DNA of 11,107 nucleotides from Sphingomonas sanxanigenens (GTDB lineage Bacteria > Pseudomonadota > Alphaproteobacteria > Sphingomonadales > Sphingomonadaceae): positions 1 to 11,107 of the forward strand of contig QFNN01000098.1 in NCBI GenBank assembly GCA_003240855.1, read 5' to 3'. Positions 1 through 6,909 of the stretch are shown here, one piece after another. The translations under genes were made by a program, and so were the position numbers. Numbering within the stretch: the stretch's first letter is position 1; every line of letters begins with the position of its first letter. A model generated the notes under the pieces. It saw nothing but the letters and a program-made list of their open reading frames with translations. It ran no database searches and was not told the DNA's origin.

Positions 1-97
1 TCGCGACACGCTATGACAGATGCCCGACCGCCTTCTTCTCCGCCATCGCACTCGCTGCTACCGTCATCTTCTGGCTCTGATCAGTGAGTCCTGACCC
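1..97 (+). mobile_element. Right end of an IS5-family insertion sequence (partial)
   Basis: This is the terminal part of an insertion sequence that continues beyond the left edge of the window. It holds the C-terminus of an IS5-family transposase (3-80), followed within 20 bp by a short end segment, TCAGTGAGTCCTGACCCT (81-98), which I take to contain the terminal inverted repeat. Immediately after it, from about 98, the reading frame of a DUF2793 protein begins without a start codon, so the element seems to end at about 97 and to have inserted into that gene. IS5 relatives of the IS427/IS1031 type duplicate a 2-3 bp TA-containing target, and a TA lies at this junction (98-99). The exact boundary is inferred, because the left end is outside the window and the inverted repeat cannot be paired. 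Confidence 0.65.
3..80 (+). CDS. IS5-family transposase, C-terminal fragment (cut by window edge)
   Basis: Read in the frame starting at 3, the sequence gives ATRYDRCPTAFFSAIALAATV followed by IFWL and a TGA stop at 78-80; bases 1-2 are the end of a probable ATC codon, giving IATRYDR. The pattern I-A-T-R-Y-D, then a small gap, then a hydrophobic F-x-x-A-x-x-L-A-A-x-V-I-x-W-L tail, is the familiar C-terminus of DDE transposases of the IS5 family (IS427-like group), just after the region with the catalytic glutamate. Only 25 codons are visible, so the catalytic residues are outside the window and it cannot be said whether the enzyme is intact. The stop lies 17 bp before the likely end of the element, as is usual for compact IS elements. 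Other frames here give no recognisable protein. Confidence 0.7.
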   Translation, partial: ATRYDRCPTAFFSAIALAATVIFWL

Positions 98-130
98 TAT
101 GCAAGCGCGCGGCTGGGCCTGCCCTATCTG

Positions 131-589
131 GTGAACGGGCAGGCGCAGAAGGACATGACGCATAACGAAGCGCTGGCGCTGATCGACATGGCCGTGGCGC
201 CCGCCATCCTGTCGATGGACGCCGCCGCGCCGCCCGCCGAGCCCGAAGAGGGGCAGTGCTGGATCGTCGCCGAGCCGGCTTCCGGCGCGTGGAGCGACGC
301 GGCGGGGCGGATCGCCTGCCGGACGAGCGGCGGATGGCGGTTTTTGTCTCCGCCGGAAGGGATGCGCGTCTGGATCATCGACCGCGGACTCTGGGGGCGG
401 CGCGATGCCGGCGCCTGGATCGTCGGCGTCGAACCCGCCGTCGAAATCCGAATCGACGGCCTTGCCGTCCTCGGCGCGCGCAAGCCTGCGGTGGCGCTTC
501 CCGACGGCGGTGCAACAATTGATGCGGAGGCGAGAGCCGCCCTCGCCGCAGTCATCGACAGGTTGCGGGCGCACGGCCTGATCGCGTAA
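131..589 (+). CDS. DUF2793 domain protein, 5' end removed by IS insertion
   Basis: A DUF2793-family protein, of unknown function, usually found with phage-tail or gene-transfer-agent genes in alphaproteobacteria. The family's N-terminal signature L-P-Y-L-V-x-G-Q-A-Q-K-x-x-T-H-N-E-A-L is present (from 119), followed by the W-x-V/I and G-x-x-W strands and the C-terminal block with G-L-W-x-R and G-G-A-T-I-D-x-E-A-R. Recognisable coding sequence (S-A-R-L-G-L-P-Y-L-V) starts near 104, but there is no ATG, GTG or TTG in that frame between the stop at 92-94 and the GTG at 131, and that GTG lies inside the signature and has no good ribosome-binding site. The ATG at 99 is in another frame and stops after 11 codons. 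The normal start was therefore probably displaced by the IS element ending at about 97, and the gene is likely untranslated or made as a shortened product. It ends TAATAA. Confidence 0.7.
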   Translation: MNGQAQKDMTHNEALALIDMAVAPAILSMDAAAPPAEPEEGQCWIVAEPASGAWSDAAGRIACRTSGGWRFLSPPEGMRVWIIDRGLWGRRDAGAWIVGVEPAVEIRIDGLAVLGARKPAVALPDGGATIDAEARAALAAVIDRLRAHGLIA

Positions 590-732
590 TAAATGGCCTG
601 TGCTTTGGCACTTAAGCGCTCAGGACTGCGGCATTTTGGCAACAGTTTGCCCAATTGGATGCTTGCGCCGCAACGAAGCTGGGGTTACGGAGTTACGGCT
701 GTCCTTGGTGACACACGAGAAAGGGGATTCAT

Positions 733-1854
733 ATGCGGAAGCTAGCCGTTGCAGTGGCGCTCGCCACCACGGCGATTGCCTCGCCCGCCCTGGCGCGAGA
801 CAAGTCGTGGTATGTTGGCGTCGAAGGCGGCGCCATGATTGTCGAGGACATTCAGCTCGACATCGCCGGAATCAAGAACAACGCGACCGCGAAGCATCGC
901 GCCGGCTATGATGTCGACGGCATCATCGGCTATGACTTCGGTCCGTTCCGTGCGGAAGCCGAAGTCGGTTATCGCCGCGCGACCGTGACGAACTATTCGT
1001 CGCAGACCACCACCTATAACGGTTCGGCCGTGCCGCAGGGCGCTGGCACCTTCCCCGAAGCCGGCGGCCCGACCTCGGCGCTCAGCTTCATGCTGAACGG
1101 CCTTGTGGACTTCGGTTCGGACGACGGCATCAGCGGCTTCGTCGGCGGCGGCGCCGGTGTCGGCCGCGCCAAGTTCGACTGGAGCGTCGCTGGCCCGGAC
1201 CGCGCGTTCCTCAACGATTCGGACACGCGCTTCGCGTGGCAGGCTCTGGCGGGCATCCGTGCGCCGCTCACCAGCCACATCGACATCGGTGCGAAGTATC
1301 GTTTCTTCGACATGGACAACCTTCGTCTGATCGACTCGCTCGGTCGCGACGTGAAGAACCGCTACCGTTCGCACAGCCTGCTGGCGAGCGTCATCTACAA
1401 CTTCGGCACGCCGGCCGCTCCGCCGCCGCCGCCGCCGCCGCCTCCCCCGCCGCCGCCTCCCCCGCCGCCTCCGCCTCCGCCGCCTCCGCCGCCGGAAGTG
1501 GTGTGCACGCCGGGACCGTACATCGTGTTCTTCGAATGGAATAAGTCGGACCTCACCGCTGAGGCTTCGTCGATCCTCGACAACGCGGTCACGGCTTATG
1601 GTAGCTGCGGCCAGGCGCAGGTGATGGTTGCCGGTTACACCGACACCTCGGGTACGCCCAAGTACAACATGGGTCTGTCCGAGCGTCGCGCTGCGGCCGT
1701 CAGCAGCTATCTGCAGTCGAAGGGCGTCCCGGGCGGCGTGATCACCGCCAAGGGCTATGGTGAGACCAACCTCCGCGTTGAGACCGCCGACGGCGTTCGC
1801 GAACTGCAGAACCGTCGCGTGGAAATCACCTACGGTCCGGGTTCGGGCAACTAA
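733..1854 (+). CDS. OmpA-family outer-membrane protein with poly-proline linker
   Basis: A 373-residue outer-membrane protein that anchors the membrane to peptidoglycan. Residues 1-21 are a Sec signal peptide (M-R-K-L, hydrophobic core, S-P-A-L-A cleavage). Residues 22-226 form the N-terminal eight-stranded beta-barrel domain, with alternating strands such as SWYVGVEGGAMIV and HIDIGAKYRFFDM. A linker of 25 consecutive prolines (230-254) follows, then an OmpA/MotB domain (about 258-370) with the peptidoglycan-binding pattern G-Y-T-D-T-S-G-x-x-x-Y-N-x-x-L-S-x-R-R-A and the closing N-R-R-V-E-I. Two cysteines, in VVCTPG and GSCGQ, could form a disulfide. The start at 733 is supported by AAGGGGA at 721-727, 5 nt upstream. 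A strong terminator follows at 1878-1910, so it is probably transcribed alone. Poly-proline linkers are common in sphingomonad OmpA proteins, but this one is long. Confidence 0.93.
   Translation: MRKLAVAVALATTAIASPALARDKSWYVGVEGGAMIVEDIQLDIAGIKNNATAKHRAGYDVDGIIGYDFGPFRAEAEVGYRRATVTNYSSQTTTYNGSAVPQGAGTFPEAGGPTSALSFMLNGLVDFGSDDGISGFVGGGAGVGRAKFDWSVAGPDRAFLNDSDTRFAWQALAGIRAPLTSHIDIGAKYRFFDMDNLRLIDSLGRDVKNRYRSHSLLASVIYNFGTPAAPPPPPPPPPPPPPPPPPPPPPPPPPEVVCTPGPYIVFFEWNKSDLTAEASSILDNAVTAYGSCGQAQVMVAGYTDTSGTPKYNMGLSERRAAAVSSYLQSKGVPGGVITAKGYGETNLRVETADGVRELQNRRVEITYGPGSGN
1420..1494 (+). repeat. CCN trinucleotide tract coding for 25 prolines
   Basis: A run of 25 proline codons inside the OmpA-family gene: seven pure CCG codons (1420-1440), then a mix of CCG, CCT and CCC. 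It forms the linker between the beta-barrel and the peptidoglycan-binding domain. The pure CCG part is a microsatellite that could change length by slippage in steps of one residue without breaking the frame. The opposite strand reads as a poly-glycine open frame, which is only a shadow. Confidence 0.95.
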
Positions 1855-1877
1855 GCCTGGGCTTGAGGCCAGAAATC

Positions 1878-1910
1878 GGGGAGCCGGCGTTCGCGTCGGC
1901 TCCCCTTTTT
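1878..1910 (+). terminator. Rho-independent terminator after the OmpA-family gene
   Basis: The arms GGGGAGCCG (1878-1886) and CGGCTCCCC (1897-1905) pair perfectly. The stem continues inward with a G-U pair, C-G and G-C to close on a TTCG tetraloop (1890-1893), and is followed at once by five T residues (1906-1910). It starts 24 bp after the stop codon at 1854. Confidence 0.92.
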
Positions 1911-1976
1911 CATGCGCGAACGATTTTCCCCTGACGCTATCGTGAACCCGCCACGCAGCCGCGCTACGAGGTTCCG

Positions 1977-2597
1977 ATGATTACGCCCCATCATATCGAT
2001 ATCGTCCTGTCGTGGTTCGACATGCTCGGCATAGCCGTGTTCGCCGCCTCGGGCGCCCTGCAGGCGGCGCGGCAGCGGCAGACATTGGTGACGTTCGCCT
2101 TCTTTGCGCTCATCACCGGAACCGGCGGCGGCACGTTGCGCGACCTGTTGATCGGCGCTCCGGTATTCTGGGTGCATGACAGCCGTTATCCGCTCATCTG
2201 CCTCGCTATCCCGCTGCTCGTCTGGGTGACGCCGCGCCGCTGGTGGCAGGATCGCGCGCTCGACTGGTTCGACGCGGTCGGGCTGGCCGCCTATGCTGTT
2301 TTCGGCGCCGCAAAATCGATGGCGTTCGGCATCGCGCCCGTGCCTGCCGCGGTGATGGGCGTGGTGACGGCGTGCGTCGGCGGCATCTTGCGCGACGTGC
2401 TGGCGGGCCAGCCCTCGATCATCCTGCGGCCTGAACTTTATGTGACCGCAGCCGCACTCTCCGCTTTTCTGTTCGTGGGGCTGGCGCTTATCGGCGTGCC
2501 GCCATTGATTGCAGCATTCGCTGCCGCCGCCGCAGGATTCGTGCTGCGCGCGCTGGCGATCGTGCGCGGCCTTTCGCTTCCTGGTTACCGCAACTAA
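1977..2597 (+). CDS. TRIC-family cation channel (UPF0126/YicG-like) membrane protein
   Basis: A 206-residue inner-membrane protein of the prokaryotic TRIC family (Pfam PF03458, formerly UPF0126), which form trimeric monovalent-cation channels. The fold has two copies of a three-helix repeat plus a last helix, and both copies show the glycine-rich kink motif: G-T-G-G-G-T-L-R-D-L-L at residues 48-58 and C-V-G-G-I-L-R-D-V-L at 133-142. Seven hydrophobic segments can be drawn over residues 12-200. The length fits the family (about 200). The ATG at 1977 follows a modest CGAGG at 1967-1971. The gene lies alone, after the OmpA terminator and 119 bp before the mannonate dehydratase gene; no functional link to either neighbour is evident. 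The physiological ion in bacteria is not settled. Confidence 0.9.
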   Translation: MITPHHIDIVLSWFDMLGIAVFAASGALQAARQRQTLVTFAFFALITGTGGGTLRDLLIGAPVFWVHDSRYPLICLAIPLLVWVTPRRWWQDRALDWFDAVGLAAYAVFGAAKSMAFGIAPVPAAVMGVVTACVGGILRDVLAGQPSIILRPELYVTAAALSAFLFVGLALIGVPPLIAAFAAAAAGFVLRALAIVRGLSLPGYRN

Positions 2598-2716
2598 GCG
2601 CCTGTTCCCGATGGAAGTTCGCGCAAATCGGCTGCTGGCGTCCAGCGCCGCTGCTCGCCCGAGGTTGACTAGAGGGGCGTCCGGCGAGAAATTGCCGCGA
2701 TCAACCCGGAGTAATT

Positions 2717-3928
2717 ATGCCCAAGATCATCGACGCCAAAGTCATCATCACCTGCCCCGGGCGCAATTTCGTCACGCTCAAGATCGAGACTGACGAAGGC
2801 GTTTACGGCCTTGGCGACGCGACGCTCAACGGCCGCGAGCTTTCAGTCGCCGCCTATCTGACCGAGCATGTCATCCCGTGCCTGATCGGCCGCGATGCGC
2901 ACCGGATCGAGGATATCTGGCAGTATCTCTACAAGGGCGCCTATTGGCGGCGGGGCCCGGTGACGCTGAGCGCGATAGCGGCCGTCGATACCGCGCTGTG
3001 GGACATCAAGGGCAAGATCGCCGGGCTGCCGCTTTACCAGTTGCTCGGCGGCGCAAGCCGCGAAGGCGTGATGGTCTATGGGCATGCCAATGGCGCGACG
3101 ATCGAGGACACGATCGCCGCAGCGCTCGACTATCAGAAGCAGGGTTACAAGGCGATCCGCCTCCAGTGCGGCGTGCCGGGCATGGCGTCGACCTATGGCG
3201 TGTCGAAGGATCGCTATTTCTACGAACCGGCCGACGCCGATCTGCCGACTGAGAATGTCTGGAGCACGTCGCGCTATATGCGCGTGGTGCCCGAGCTGTT
3301 CAAAGCCGCGCGCGAAGCGCTGGGCTGGGATGTTCATCTGCTGCACGACATTCATCACCGCCTGACGCCGATCGAGGCCGGCCGGCTGGGCAGCGATCTG
3401 GAGCCTTATCGGCCCTTCTGGCTGGAGGACGCGACCCCGGCCGAGAATCAGGAGGCCTTCCGCCTGATCCGCCAGCACACGACCGCGCCGCTTGCCGTCG
3501 GCGAGATCTTCAATACGATCTGGGACGCCAAGGACCTGATCCAGAACCAGTTGATCGACTATATCCGCGCCACGGTGGTCCATGCCGGCGGCATCACTCA
3601 TCTGCGGCGGATCGCGGCGCTGGCCGATCTCTACCAGATCCGCACGGGCTGCCACGGGGCGACCGACCTGTCGCCGGTGTGCATGGCGGCGGCGCTGCAT
3701 TTCGATCTGTCAGTGCCCAATTTCGGCATCCAGGAATATATGCGCCACACGCCCGAGACCGATGCGGTCTTTCCGCACGCTTATAGTTTCGACCAAGGGA
3801 TGATGCATCCGGGCGACAAACCCGGGCTTGGCGTCGATATTGATGACGTGCTGGCGGCAAACTATCCCTACCAGCGCGCCTTCCTGCCGGTGAACCGGCT
3901 GGAGGATGGGACGATGTGGAGCTGGTGA
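2717..3928 (+). CDS. manD: D-mannonate dehydratase, enolase superfamily (ManD/RspA type)
   Basis: A cytoplasmic, Mg-dependent sugar-acid dehydratase of 403 residues that converts D-mannonate to 2-keto-3-deoxy-D-gluconate in hexuronate catabolism (EC 4.2.1.8). The N-terminal capping domain spans about 1-115 and the barrel about 116-403. Visible key residues are R148 and Y160 (base pair on the second strand), the metal ligands D211, E237 and E263, H213, H313 and E340. From memory these are the ManD catalytic residues of the Novosphingobium enzyme shifted by one position, which indicates the high-activity mannonate-specific subgroup rather than a promiscuous RspA; the substrate is still inferred. 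The start has GGAG at 2708-2711, 5 nt before the ATG. A secreted GH2 glycosidase lies 138 bp downstream on the same strand, so uronates released from a glycan may feed this enzyme. Confidence 0.92.
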   Translation: MPKIIDAKVIITCPGRNFVTLKIETDEGVYGLGDATLNGRELSVAAYLTEHVIPCLIGRDAHRIEDIWQYLYKGAYWRRGPVTLSAIAAVDTALWDIKGKIAGLPLYQLLGGASREGVMVYGHANGATIEDTIAAALDYQKQGYKAIRLQCGVPGMASTYGVSKDRYFYEPADADLPTENVWSTSRYMRVVPELFKAAREALGWDVHLLHDIHHRLTPIEAGRLGSDLEPYRPFWLEDATPAENQEAFRLIRQHTTAPLAVGEIFNTIWDAKDLIQNQLIDYIRATVVHAGGITHLRRIAALADLYQIRTGCHGATDLSPVCMAAALHFDLSVPNFGIQEYMRHTPETDAVFPHAYSFDQGMMHPGDKPGLGVDIDDVLAANYPYQRAFLPVNRLEDGTMWSW

Positions 3929-4055
3929 CCGCATCTGACCCGGCCGATTCTGCCGCATAAAAACTCCGACAAATATTGAACCGCGCCGCGCATCGGCTAA
4001 GCTGGCGTGCGGATGAGGATTGAGGACGATCGCCAGCCATGGATGCGGCGATCGC

Positions 4056-4062
4056 GGGGAGG
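4056..4062 (+). promoter_or_regulatory. Ribosome-binding site that fixes the GH2 start at 4067
   Basis: GGGGAGG lies 4 nt before ATG 4067 and is by far the best Shine-Dalgarno match in the region. The open frame extends upstream to a GTG at 4007 with further ATG codons at 4013 and 4043, but these lack a comparable site. The 20 extra residues they would add are arginine-rich and would sit before the signal peptide. Confidence 0.7.
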
Positions 4063-4066
4063 CGGC

Positions 4067-6808
4067 ATGCGTTTGGCGACGCTTGGGATGTTCGACGGTT
4101 TCCGGCAGGTACGGCATCGGTGGGTGTTGGCGGCGATGCTGCTTGCGCTCGCGGGGGCGCTGCCGGCCGCGTCGGCGCGGGCCGAAATGCGCGAGCGCCT
4201 GTCGATCGACAAGGGCTGGCGGTTCACGCGCGGCGATCCGGCCGGGTTGAAGGCCGATCTGCGTTATGACGTGCGGCCGCCGATCGAGGATGCAGGCGAC
4301 GGCAAGGTGGCCGACGCGCGGCCCGAGGCGGCGGCGCAGGTTTCCGACGCCGGCGCGAAGATCCTCAAGCCCTGGATCCTGCCGAGCGCCAACGCCTTCA
4401 TCAAGGATCCGGCGCGCCGGCATGTGCGGCCTGCCGGCAATCCGGGCGGCGACGTCAGCTATGTGCAGCCAGGCTTCGACGACAGCCGCTGGGCGCGCGT
4501 CGACCTGCCGCACGACTGGGCGATTGCGGGGCCGTTCATCGTCGAAGGTCCCTATGGCGGCATGGGCCGACTGCCAAGCTGGGGGATCGGCTGGTACCGG
4601 CGCGCGATCGACGTCGACGCGCGCGACGCCGGCAAATCGATCTTCCTCGATGTCGACGGGGCGATGTCCTATGCGACGGTCTGGCTCAACGGCAGGCTCG
4701 TGGGCGGCTGGCCCTATGGCTATAATAGCTGGCGGCTGGACCTGACGCCCTATGTCGTCCCCGGCGGGCGCAACATGCTGGCGATCCGGCTCGACAATCC
4801 CCAGGCGTCGGCGCGCTGGTACCCCGGCGGCGGGCTTTATCGCGACATCTGGTTGACCAAAACCAGCCGGGTTCATGTCGCCCAATGGGGCGGCGTCATC
4901 ACCACGCCGAAGGTGAACGCCAAAGCGGCGACGATCAGCCTCGCTCTTTCGATCGACAATGATGCGCGCGCCGCAGCGAAGGTCGAGGTCCGCACCGCCA
5001 TCTATCCGCTCGACGCCGCAGGTCGGCCTGCCGCGCGTCCGGTGGCGCGGATCGAACCGCTGCGCACCGAGATTGCGGCGGGGGCGAGCGCGACGCTGAA
5101 CGGCGTGGCGGAACTGTCCAGCCCACGCCTGTGGGGGCCGCCGCCGACGCAAACGCCCAATCGCTATGTCGCGGTTTCGATCCTGCTGGAGAATGGCCGC
5201 GAGATCGACCGCTACGAAACGCCCTTCGGCATCCGCACGGTCCGCTATGATCCCGATCGCGGACTGATCGTCAACGGCGAGGCGATCCGCATCCGCGGCG
5301 TCAACAATCATCATGATCTCGGGGCGCTGGGCGCGGCGTTCAACCGGCGCGCAGCAGAGCGGCAGCTTGAGATCCTGCGCGACATGGGCGCGAACGCGAT
5401 CCGCATGAGCCACAACCCGCCCGATCCAGCGTTGCTCGAGCTGACCGACGCGATGGGCTTCCTCGTGATGGACGAACTGTTCGATTCGTGGGAGCGCAAG
5501 AAAACGCCGCTCGATTTCCACCTGATCTTCGCCGACTGGCACGAAGCGGATCTGCGTTCGATGCTGCGTCGCGACCGCAACCATCCCTCGATCATCATGT
5601 GGAGCGTCGGCAACGAAGTCGGCGAGCAATATACAGGCGAGGAGGGCGCGCGGCTGGCGCGCGCGCTGGTGGCGATCGCGCATGAGGAGGATCCGACGCG
5701 TCCCGCGACCAGCGCGATGAATTACGCCAAGGCCGACATGCCGATGCCCGGCGTGTTCGACGTGATCAGCCTCAACTATCAGGGCGCGGGCATCCGCAGC
5801 ATACCGGGGCAATTCCCCGCTTTTCGCGCCAGATATCCGGACAAGATGATCCTGAGCAGCGAAAGCGCGTCGACGCTGAGCAGCCGGGGCGAATATCAGT
5901 TCCCCGTTTCCGGCAGCATCAGCGGCCCCGTTCGCCCCGGATCGGGCGGCGATCCCGTGACGCATCAGGTGAGCGCCTACGAGCTTTACGCCGCCGATTT
6001 CGGATCGTCGCCCGACCGCGTCTTTGGCTCTGACGATCAGAACCCCTATGTAGCGGGCGAGTTCGTGTGGACGGGCTTTGATTATCTGGGCGAGCCGACG
6101 CCTTATTACACGGCGCGCAGCTCCTATTCGGGTATCGTCGATCTCGCGGGCTTCCCCAAGGATCGCTTCTATCTTTATCAGGCGCGCTGGCGACCTGATC
6201 TGCGTTTCGCGCATATCCTGCCGCACTGGACCTGGCCGGGGCGCGAGGGACTGGTGACGCCCGTCCATGTCTTTACCTCGGCGGACGAGGCGGAGCTGTT
6301 CGTTAACGGCAAGTCGCAGGGGCGCCGGAAGAAGGGCGCTTATGAATATCGTTTCCGCTGGGACTATGTGACCTACGAGCCGGGCGAGCTGCGCGTCGAG
6401 ACATGGAAGGACGGCAAGCCCTGGGCGAGCGAAAGCGTGCGCACCGCGGGCGCGCCGGCCAGGCTGGCGCTGTCGGTCGACCGCGCGCGGATCGCCGGCG
6501 ACGGCCGCGATCTCGCTTTCGTCACGGTGCGCGTGCTCGACAAGGACGGGCGACTGGTTCCGGGAGCGAAGCCGCCGGTCGACTTCACGATCGAAGGGCC
6601 GGGCGCGATCGTTGCGACTGACAATGGCGACCCGACCGACATGACCCCATTTCCCGCCCCGCGCCGCAAGGCCTTCAACGGGCTGGCGCTGGCGATCGTG
6701 AAGGGGCAGGCCGGGAAAGGCGGCGGGGTTACGCTCCACGCGCGATCCGCCGGGTTGGACGAAGCGAGCGTCGCGATCCGTGTCGACGCCGCCCGGGCAG
6801 AGCGTTGA
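4067..6808 (+). CDS. Secreted glycoside hydrolase family 2 enzyme with DUF4982 (beta-galactosidase/beta-glucuronidase-like)
   Basis: A 913-residue exported retaining beta-glycosidase. Residues 1-39 are a signal peptide (basic R-x-V-R-H-R, then a long hydrophobic core, cleavage at A-S-A-R-A). A sugar-binding jelly-roll domain (to about 265, with L-P-H-D-W) and an immunoglobulin-like domain lead into the TIM barrel, which opens with N-G-E-A-I-R-I-R-G-V-N-N-H-H-D. The acid/base is E517 in W-S-V-G-N-E-V-G and the nucleophile is probably E599 in L-S-S-E-S-A-S. DUF4982 (about 728-788, E-L-F-V-N-G-K-S-Q-G) and a GH2 C-terminal Ig-like domain (about 797-912) follow. Between G-D and F-D-D-S-R-W an insertion of roughly 80 residues interrupts the N-terminal domain; I recall the same in other DUF4982 enzymes. 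The start is set by GGGGAGG at 4056-4062. Substrate cannot be read from sequence: most relatives are called beta-galactosidases, while the ManD neighbour would suit a beta-glucuronidase. Confidence 0.88.
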   Translation: MRLATLGMFDGFRQVRHRWVLAAMLLALAGALPAASARAEMRERLSIDKGWRFTRGDPAGLKADLRYDVRPPIEDAGDGKVADARPEAAAQVSDAGAKILKPWILPSANAFIKDPARRHVRPAGNPGGDVSYVQPGFDDSRWARVDLPHDWAIAGPFIVEGPYGGMGRLPSWGIGWYRRAIDVDARDAGKSIFLDVDGAMSYATVWLNGRLVGGWPYGYNSWRLDLTPYVVPGGRNMLAIRLDNPQASARWYPGGGLYRDIWLTKTSRVHVAQWGGVITTPKVNAKAATISLALSIDNDARAAAKVEVRTAIYPLDAAGRPAARPVARIEPLRTEIAAGASATLNGVAELSSPRLWGPPPTQTPNRYVAVSILLENGREIDRYETPFGIRTVRYDPDRGLIVNGEAIRIRGVNNHHDLGALGAAFNRRAAERQLEILRDMGANAIRMSHNPPDPALLELTDAMGFLVMDELFDSWERKKTPLDFHLIFADWHEADLRSMLRRDRNHPSIIMWSVGNEVGEQYTGEEGARLARALVAIAHEEDPTRPATSAMNYAKADMPMPGVFDVISLNYQGAGIRSIPGQFPAFRARYPDKMILSSESASTLSSRGEYQFPVSGSISGPVRPGSGGDPVTHQVSAYELYAADFGSSPDRVFGSDDQNPYVAGEFVWTGFDYLGEPTPYYTARSSYSGIVDLAGFPKDRFYLYQARWRPDLRFAHILPHWTWPGREGLVTPVHVFTSADEAELFVNGKSQGRRKKGAYEYRFRWDYVTYEPGELRVETWKDGKPWASESVRTAGAPARLALSVDRARIAGDGRDLAFVTVRVLDKDGRLVPGAKPPVDFTIEGPGAIVATDNGDPTDMTPFPAPRRKAFNGLALAIVKGQAGKGGGVTLHARSAGLDEASVAIRVDAARAER

Positions 6809-6909
6809 CGATGGGGTGTTTCGCTGACTGAGGCGGGTCGTTTGTCCGGCGCCGCGGCCTCGCCATGCAGGCGATCGGCGCACAGGCATTTAGCGTTGGG
6901 GTCGGGGCG

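Noticed and set aside
594..732. Intergenic DNA between the DUF2793 gene and the OmpA-family gene, with a weak GTGC-TTTG-GCAC hairpin
   Set aside because: The stem is only 4 bp and no convincing promoter hexamers or T-run were found; only the ribosome-binding site at 721-727 is clear.
1395..1592. Minus-strand frame with a long poly-glycine run
   Set aside because: It is simply the complement of the proline codon tract in the OmpA-family gene.
2663..2706. GGTTGA (2663-2668) and TCAACC (2701-2706) as an operator or hairpin before manD
   Set aside because: Only six bases pair across a 32-base loop; chance is likely. The overlapping TTGACT (2665-2670) has no convincing -10.
3976..4003. TTGAAC-16-TAAGCT as a promoter for the GH2 gene
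   Set aside because: The -10 matches only 3 of 6 bases and nothing else supports it.
4007..4066. Upstream GTG/ATG starts for the GH2 gene (4007, 4013, 4043)
   Set aside because: They lack a good ribosome-binding site and add an Arg-rich stretch before the signal peptide; GGGGAGG before 4067 is much better.
6860..6874. Small hairpin TCGCC-ATGCA-GGCGA between the GH2 and apbE genes as a terminator
   Set aside because: Only a 5-bp stem with no T-run on either strand; no terminator is evident in this 101-bp gap.
3710..6889. Open reading frame of 1059 codons on the minus strand, opposite the GH2 gene and the end of manD
   Set aside because: It mirrors two well-supported genes. Its translation is a low-complexity mix rich in Arg, Ala and His with no recognisable domain, as expected opposite GC-rich codons.
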